Notes under the pieces: model-generated
Databases searched by the model: none
What the model saw: only the letters and a program-made list of their open reading frames with translations
Told to the model about the DNA's origin: nothing
Origin: an uncultured Bacteroidales bacterium
GTDB lineage: Bacteria > Bacteroidota > Bacteroidia > Bacteroidales > Bacteroidaceae
Reading direction: 5' to 3'
DNA length: 7,553 nucleotides
Assembly: GCA_945871755.1 (NCBI GenBank)
Contig: CAMBWV010000037.1
Coordinates: forward strand, 1 to 7,553
Part shown: piece after piece, positions 3,380-7,553 of the stretch
Numbering within the stretch: the stretch's first letter is position 1
Layout: each line of letters opens with the position of its first letter
Made by a program: the position numbers and the translations under genes

Positions 3380-6235
3380 TCAATGAGCCTCCAGCCAATT
3401 ATCGCCAGCCCCGCAGTCTGCCAGCAGGGGCACAGCCATCGGGCACGCGCCCTCCATCTCCTCAATCACCATCGCGCGCAGGCGGGGCAGTTCATCGGCA
3501 GGGCAAGTAAAGTTGAGTTCGTCGTGCACCTGGAGCGTCATCTTAGCGCGGAAACCTTCCCGCTGCAGGCGTTGGTCGATGCGAATCATAGCCACCTTGA
3601 TGATGTCTGCCGCCGTGCCTTGGATGGGTGCGTTCACGGCGTTGCGCTCCGCGTAACCCCGCACCACCGCATTGCGCGAATGGATGTCGGGCAAGTATCG
3701 GCGGCGACCGAAGAGCGTTTCGATGTAGCCCAATTCGCGTGCCAATTCCACGCTCCTTTCTATATACGTCTTCACCCCAGGGTAAGTGTCGAAATAGTTC
3801 TCTATCAATTCCTTGGCCTCTGTGCGACTGACGCCCATGCGCTCCGCCAAGCCGAAGGCCGAGATACCATAGATAATGCCGAAATTGGCAGTCTTGGCCT
3901 TCCGTCGCTCATCGCGGGTGATTTCTTCCAAGGGCTTTTTGAAGATGCGCGCAGCTGTGGCCGCGTGGATGTCGCGCCCGTCGTTGAAGTCGCGGATGAG
4001 GGCTTCGTCGCCACTCAGGTGGGCCATGATGCGCAGTTCGATTTGCGAATAGTCCGCCGAGAAAAACACACCTCCCTCTTCGGGTACGAAGGCGCGGCGA
4101 ATCTCGCGACCATCCTCCCCGCGCACGGGAATATTCTGGAGGTTGGGATTGCTCGAGGATAGGCGTCCCGTAGCCGTCACGCTCTGGTTGAACGACGAAT
4201 GCAGACGCCCGTCTGCGGGCGAAAGCAGTTGCGGTAGCGCATCGATATACGTGCTCAAGAGCTTCTTCAATCGCCTGTATTTCAGTATCTCTTCCACAAT
4301 CGGGTGTTTATGCTTCACGCTCTCCAATACTTCTTCCGAAGTGGAATATTGCCCGCTCTTCGTCTTGCGCACCTTGTCGCTCAGTTTGAGTTCGCCAAAG
4401 AGCACATCGCCCACCTGTTTCGGCGAAGCTATCGTGAAGGGGTGGCCCGCCAGTTCGTAGATGTGTTCTTCGGTGGCCACAGCCTGTGCGCGCAACTCCT
4501 CGCTGCTCTGTGCCAGCGCCTTGGTGTCCAGCCGCATACCGTTGCGCTCCATTCGCGCCAGTACGGGCATGAGCGGCATCTCAATTTGCTGGAACAGTTC
4601 GAGGGCGGCATTGTCGCGCAGTTCCTTTTCCAGCAGTGGCATCAGGCGCATTGCCACATCGGCATCCTCGCAAGCGTAGTCCACAATATCGGCAGGCGCA
4701 AGGTCGGCCATGGATTTTTGTCCGCGTCCCTTCGGCCCGATGAGTTCATCGATATGTATGGTTTGGTAGTGCAGGTAGATTTCTGCCAAGTAGTCCAGGT
4801 TGTGGCGCAACTCGGGTTGGATGATATAGTGTGCCAGCATCGTGTCGAACATCGGCGGTCGCAGCTCCATGCCATAGCGCGCCAGGATGTTCAGGTCGAA
4901 CTTCAGGTTTTGCCCGACCTTCAATATTTTTTCGTTTTCGAAGAAGGGGCGGAAGATTTCAAGCACTTCGCGCACCGCTTCGGTTTCACGTGAAACCAGC
5001 GGAACGTACCAAGCCTCTCCACCTTCGATGGCGAAGCTCATTCCGACCATATCGGCGGTCATAATGTCTGTTGAAGTGGTCTCCGAGTCGTAAGCAACTT
5101 TTTCGTGTGTCAAAATAATGTCACACAGATTGCGCATATCCTCTCTGTTTTCAACTAGATGATATTTGTGGGGTACGCCATTTAACCGCTCAAAACGGCT
5201 TTCAAAAACATTTTCTTGGCCCTCGTCCGCAAATTCGGGGAATAATGAAGGCATTGGAAGGCCACCTTGGGCCGCCTGTCGGCTGGATTTTTTGTTCGCA
5301 GCCGTCGCGCCATTCTCACGCAAGGCAGCGCCGCCATTTTTCGAGCCACTACCACCGCTCGCCGTCGCCTCGCCAAAAATGCGCGAAGCCAGTTGGCGAA
5401 ATTCCAGGTCCTCGAAAATTTTTCGCAAAGCATCGCGGTCCATTTCCTGCCGACGCATCGAGTCGAGGTCGAAGGGTAGGGGAACGTCCGTCTTGATGGT
5501 GGTCAGGAATTTCGAGAAGCGGATTTTCTCCACGTTCTCCTCCACCTTCTTTTTGAGTGCACCCTTCAACTCGTCCACGCCAGCTATTAGTCCCTCCACC
5601 GAACCAAACTGTCCGATGAGCTTCACCGCCGTTTTCTCGCCCACGCCGGGGCAGCCCGGAATGTTGTCCGCCGTGTCGCCCATGAGGGCCAGCAGGTCGA
5701 TGACTTGTGTGGGCGATTCAATGCCATACTTCTCGCACACCTCCCTGGGGCCCAGACGTTCCAGTCCGCCCCCCGCGTGTCCGGGTCGGCACATCGTGAT
5801 GTGGGGCGTGACGAGTTGGGCGTAGTCCTTGTCGGGCGTGAGCATACACACCTCCAGGCCCGCCTCTTCGCTCCTTCGTGCCAGCGTGCCGATGACGTCG
5901 TCTGCCTCATATCCAGGTACTTCGATGATGGGAATGCGGTAGGCGCGGATGATCTCCTTGATGATGGGCACACTCCGCTTGATATCCTCGGGCGTGGCTT
6001 CGCGTTGGGCCTTGTATTCGGGGTAGGCATCGTGGCGGAAGGTAGGCCCGGCGGGGTCGAAGGCCACGGCGATATAGGCTGGCGACTCCTTGCGCAGGAG
6101 GTCCTCCAGTGTATTCACAAACCCGAATACGGCCGACGTATTTTCGCCCTTCGAGTTGATGCGTGGCGAGCGGATGAGGGCGTAATATGCCCTATATATG
6201 AGCGCGTAGGCGTCTAAAAGGTATATTTTTTCCAT
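3380..6235 (-). CDS. polA: DNA polymerase I
   Basis: This encodes a 951-residue repair and Okazaki-fragment-processing polymerase, slightly longer than E. coli Pol I (928). The 5'-3' exonuclease (about 1-287) shows D8, G108-Y-E-A-D-D, the T-P-D-K-D motif at 133-137, and M185-G-D-T-A-D-N-I-P-G with a helix-hairpin-helix. A Gly/Ala/Ser/Lys-rich linker (about 288-330) follows. The 3'-5' proofreading domain (about 355-545) keeps D383 and E385, N443/D447, and Y520/D524, so proofreading is probably active, unlike Taq-type enzymes. The polymerase domain (about 546-951) has motif A with D728 and E733, motif B with R777, K781, F785 and Y789, and motif C H904-D905-E906. By comparison with E. coli, F785 corresponds to Phe762. 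The ATG at 6233-6235 begins directly at the conserved M-E-K-I-Y-L-L-D-A-Y segment, with a -7 box 21 nt upstream. The gene converges on fprA and diverges from the prenyl synthase. A parS-like palindrome lies within codons 413-418, in a loop that is poorly conserved compared with E. coli. Confidence 0.98.
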   Translation of the reverse strand: MEKIYLLDAYALIYRAYYALIRSPRINSKGENTSAVFGFVNTLEDLLRKESPAYIAVAFDPAGPTFRHDAYPEYKAQREATPEDIKRSVPIIKEIIRAYRIPIIEVPGYEADDVIGTLARRSEEAGLEVCMLTPDKDYAQLVTPHITMCRPGHAGGGLERLGPREVCEKYGIESPTQVIDLLALMGDTADNIPGCPGVGEKTAVKLIGQFGSVEGLIAGVDELKGALKKKVEENVEKIRFSKFLTTIKTDVPLPFDLDSMRRQEMDRDALRKIFEDLEFRQLASRIFGEATASGGSGSKNGGAALRENGATAANKKSSRQAAQGGLPMPSLFPEFADEGQENVFESRFERLNGVPHKYHLVENREDMRNLCDIILTHEKVAYDSETTSTDIMTADMVGMSFAIEGGEAWYVPLVSRETEAVREVLEIFRPFFENEKILKVGQNLKFDLNILARYGMELRPPMFDTMLAHYIIQPELRHNLDYLAEIYLHYQTIHIDELIGPKGRGQKSMADLAPADIVDYACEDADVAMRLMPLLEKELRDNAALELFQQIEMPLMPVLARMERNGMRLDTKALAQSSEELRAQAVATEEHIYELAGHPFTIASPKQVGDVLFGELKLSDKVRKTKSGQYSTSEEVLESVKHKHPIVEEILKYRRLKKLLSTYIDALPQLLSPADGRLHSSFNQSVTATGRLSSSNPNLQNIPVRGEDGREIRRAFVPEEGGVFFSADYSQIELRIMAHLSGDEALIRDFNDGRDIHAATAARIFKKPLEEITRDERRKAKTANFGIIYGISAFGLAERMGVSRTEAKELIENYFDTYPGVKTYIERSVELARELGYIETLFGRRRYLPDIHSRNAVVRGYAERNAVNAPIQGTAADIIKVAMIRIDQRLQREGFRAKMTLQVHDELNFTCPADELPRLRAMVIEEMEGACPMAVPLLADCGAGDNWLEAH
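4982..4997. other. parS: parS-like ParB-binding site inside polA
   Basis: GGTTTCACGTGAAACC is a perfect 16-bp palindrome. Its inner 14 bases (4983-4996) are identical to those of the widely conserved chromosomal parS site TGTTTCACGTGAAACA, to which ParB/Spo0J binds; only the outermost pair differs (G/C for T/A). It is encoded within polA codons 413-418 (L-V-S-R-E-T), between the Exo I and Exo II motifs. A chance match to this specific 14-mer in 7.5 kb is about 3 in 100,000. ParB genes are not in the window, so the assignment rests on sequence identity alone. Confidence 0.7.
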
Positions 6236-6256
6236 ACGATTGGCTGATTAGCGAGC

Positions 6257-6264
6257 CAAAATTA
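6257..6264 (-). promoter_or_regulatory. polA promoter -7 box
   Basis: On the minus strand this reads TAATTTTG, matching TAnnTTTG, and it ends 21 nt before the polA ATG. A start site about 7 nt downstream would give a leader of roughly 14-15 nt without a Shine-Dalgarno sequence. The -33 region would fall near 6284-6290 and shows no clear TTTG. It is the mirror image of the box at 6298-6305. Confidence 0.65.
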
Positions 6265-6297
6265 CTAATTTTCTGCCTATTCTGTGGGAATATTTTG

Positions 6298-6305
6298 TAA
6301 TTTTG
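6298..6305 (+). promoter_or_regulatory. Prenyl synthase promoter -7 box
   Basis: TAATTTTG followed by C matches TAnnTTTG and lies 21 nt before the ATG at 6327, the same spacing as for polA on the other side. It also argues against the in-frame TTG at 6303 as a start, because that codon lies inside the box. Only 33 bp separate the two divergent boxes. Confidence 0.65.
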
Positions 6306-6326
6306 CTGGCTGTAACAGACACTGCC

Positions 6327-7301
6327 ATGAATTTTCTCGAACAGATACGCCAGCCGGTGGCCGCTGAATTGGTACGCTACCGCGAGCTTTTTGAAGAAAC
6401 ACTGACCCACGATGACGATTATCTGGGTCGGGCATTGGCGTATGTGCGTTCGCGAAAGGGCAAGATGATGCGCCCTCTCCTCGTGCTGCTGATTGCGCGC
6501 GAGTGTGGTCAGGTGGGCGAGAGCACTTACCGCGCTGCTGTGACCCTCGAACTCCTTCATACCGCCTCCCTCGTTCACGACGACGTGGTGGACGAGAGCG
6601 ACGAGCGCCGCGGTCAGGCCAGTGCCAACTCCGTGTATGGCAACCAGATAGCCGTCCTCGTGGGCGACTATATTCTGAGCCTTGCCCTCCAACAGGCCGC
6701 ACGTACGGGTAGTCTCCCCTGCGTCGAAATCATCGCCACGCTTGGTGCCACGCTCTCCGAGGGTGAGGTGTTCCAGCTGGCCAACGTGCGCAATGCCCAG
6801 GCCAACGAGGACGACTATTTCCATGTGATCGACCGCAAGACCGCTGCCCTTTTTGCCGCTTGCGGAGAGCTGGCAGCCATTACGGCTGGTGCCGATGCGG
6901 CCTTCGTGGACAACGCGCGCAAGTTTGGCGAGTACATCGGTATCTGCTTCCAGATTCGCGACGATATATTCGACTATTACGACGACACCAATATCGGTAA
7001 ACCGACGGCCAACGATATGGCGGAAGGCAAGCTCACCCTCCCTGCGCTCTATGCCCTGCGCCAAACCGACGACCCCGCCATCCATGCCCTCGCTGCACGT
7101 ATAAAGGAGGGCGAAGCGTCGGCGGACGACATCCTCCGCATGGTGGCATTCACCAAGGAAAATGGCGGTATCGAATACGCCACCGAGCGCATGCAAGCCT
7201 ATCGCCAAAAGGCTGAAGCCTGCCTCGACCATTTCCACAATCCCGAAGTGCGCAAGGCCCTAGCAGACTACCTCAGCCACGTCGTGGATCGCACGTATTA
7301 A
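6327..7301 (+). CDS. ispB: Long-chain polyprenyl diphosphate synthase
   Basis: This encodes a 324-residue all-alpha trans-prenyltransferase that extends an allylic diphosphate with isopentenyl diphosphate units, using Mg2+ bound by two Asp-rich motifs. The first is D85-D-V-V-D89 followed by E-S-D-E-R-R-G (FARM), and the second is D212-D-I-F-D216 (SARM). G45-K-M-M-R-P50, K171-T172 and Q209-I-R also match the family. The residues five and four places before the FARM are A80 and S81, small rather than aromatic, which in this family allows long products. Together with the H-T-A-S-L-V-H-D-D-V-V-D-E-S-D context this resembles octaprenyl (IspB-type) synthases. In Bacteroidales the likely use is the menaquinone side chain; the exact chain length is not predictable. 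The ATG at 6327 is preferred to TTG at 6303 because the latter overlaps the promoter box. The gene is divergent from polA and followed by a hairpin about 83 bp after the stop. The symbol is assigned by family resemblance. Confidence 0.9.
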   Translation: MNFLEQIRQPVAAELVRYRELFEETLTHDDDYLGRALAYVRSRKGKMMRPLLVLLIARECGQVGESTYRAAVTLELLHTASLVHDDVVDESDERRGQASANSVYGNQIAVLVGDYILSLALQQAARTGSLPCVEIIATLGATLSEGEVFQLANVRNAQANEDDYFHVIDRKTAALFAACGELAAITAGADAAFVDNARKFGEYIGICFQIRDDIFDYYDDTNIGKPTANDMAEGKLTLPALYALRQTDDPAIHALAARIKEGEASADDILRMVAFTKENGGIEYATERMQAYRQKAEACLDHFHNPEVRKALADYLSHVVDRTY

Positions 7302-7384
7302 GGTCTGTATGTTTCTATAAAAGGGTCATGCCCTGGACGCACAAAATTCGTCATGGCCCACTCGACATCGTAGCACAATAAACG

Positions 7385-7432
7385 AACAACGCAGGCCCCT
7401 TTCAGTACGCTGAGAGGGGCCTGCGAATTGTT
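7385..7432. terminator. Strong hairpin downstream of prenyl synthase
   Basis: C7390-G7405 pairs with C7410-G7425 over 16 bp (one T-G wobble) around a TACG loop. With a 2-nt bulge the stem extends by AACAA/TTGTT to 7385-7432. No uninterrupted T run follows on the plus strand (only TTGTT, partly inside the stem); the minus strand gives TTGTTCGTTT. It probably forms the 3' end of the prenyl synthase transcript and may also stop leftward transcription. A weaker hairpin (7323-7330 with 7352-7359) lies between it and the stop codon. Confidence 0.65.
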
Positions 7433-7468
7433 AAGTACTCAGGTAGATTCTTGCTCGCCAAGGATGCA

Positions 7469-7532
7469 GCTAGGCGCGCCCCGAAGGGGCAACGAGCACC
7501 TAGCCCAGGGCAGAGCGAAGCGGCGCCCTGGG
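7469..7532. repeat. Two-hairpin repeat-like element near right edge
   Basis: The first stem pairs 7469-7477 with 7496-7504 (one mismatch) and encloses a 5-bp GCCCC/GGGGC hairpin with a GAA loop (7478-7490). The second pairs CCCAGGGC (7504-7511) with GCCCTGGG (7525-7532) and contains a small GC-GAA-GC inner hairpin. No gene is visible in the 250 bp after the prenyl synthase. The compact, G+C-rich, clover-like fold resembles dispersed intergenic palindromic repeats. The window ends 21 bp later, so the full extent cannot be seen. Confidence 0.55.
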
Positions 7533-7553
7533 TATTGTCGTCCGTCCCTGGCT

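Noticed and set aside
2801..4162. 453-codon plus-strand frame across the fprA end and the polA 3' region
   Set aside because: It runs through a terminator and overlaps two clear genes in other frames. Its product is rich in Arg, Pro, His and Gln, typical of an out-of-frame reading of GC-rich genes.
6111..6119. DnaA-box-like sequence in polA
   Set aside because: Only a single near match to TTATNCACA, with no cluster and no AT-rich unwinding region, so there is no case for an origin here.
6192..7238. 348-codon minus-strand frame opposite the prenyl synthase
   Set aside because: It covers a gene with complete catalytic motifs and both promoter boxes and has no recognisable domain, consistent with an antisense shadow of codon bias.

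Overview
The window looks like the chromosome of a member of Bacteroidota, probably order Bacteroidales, with a fairly high GC content. Three things point there. Several genes are preceded by the Bacteroidota-type -7 box TAnnTTTG rather than a sigma70 -10 box. Recognisable Shine-Dalgarno sequences are missing in front of the genes. The PolA protein resembles Bacteroides-type Pol I, as judged from memory of the family. Family and genus cannot be resolved from the sequence alone.

Layout, left to right. Bases 1-741 hold no recognisable gene. There is a possible leftward promoter at 62-69 that would serve a gene beyond the left edge. A possible small rightward unit follows: a -7 box at 317-324, a weak 75-codon ORF at 407-634, and a very long hairpin at 639-694 followed by a T run. 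Bases 742-1662 (minus) encode an AEC-family membrane transporter. Bases 1663-2026 are a GC-rich, repeat-packed divergent spacer. It contains a 101-nt pure purine run, a 9-bp-arm palindrome and a 23-nt direct repeat. Bases 2049-3221 (plus) encode a complete flavodiiron protein (FprA/ROO type). Bases 3222-3379 are a convergent spacer that repeats motifs of the previous spacer and carries a bidirectional terminator. Bases 3380-6235 (minus) encode full-length DNA polymerase I with all three activities apparently intact. Bases 6236-6326 are a compact divergent promoter region with mirrored -7 boxes. Bases 6327-7301 (plus) encode a long-chain polyprenyl diphosphate synthase. Bases 7302-7553 hold a strong hairpin, then a structured two-hairpin repeat-like element next to the right edge.

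The four confident genes are mostly single-gene units: transporter and fprA divergent, fprA and polA convergent, polA and the prenyl synthase divergent. They do not form one pathway. FprA (O2 or NO reduction) and the prenyl synthase (probable menaquinone side chain) both fit an anaerobe with menaquinone-based respiration.

The most interesting signal is a perfect 16-bp palindrome inside polA (4982-4997). Its 14-bp core is identical to the core of the ParB-binding site parS, which suggests a chromosome-segregation site embedded in a coding region. No defence system, CRISPR array, tRNA, rRNA or intact mobile element was found.
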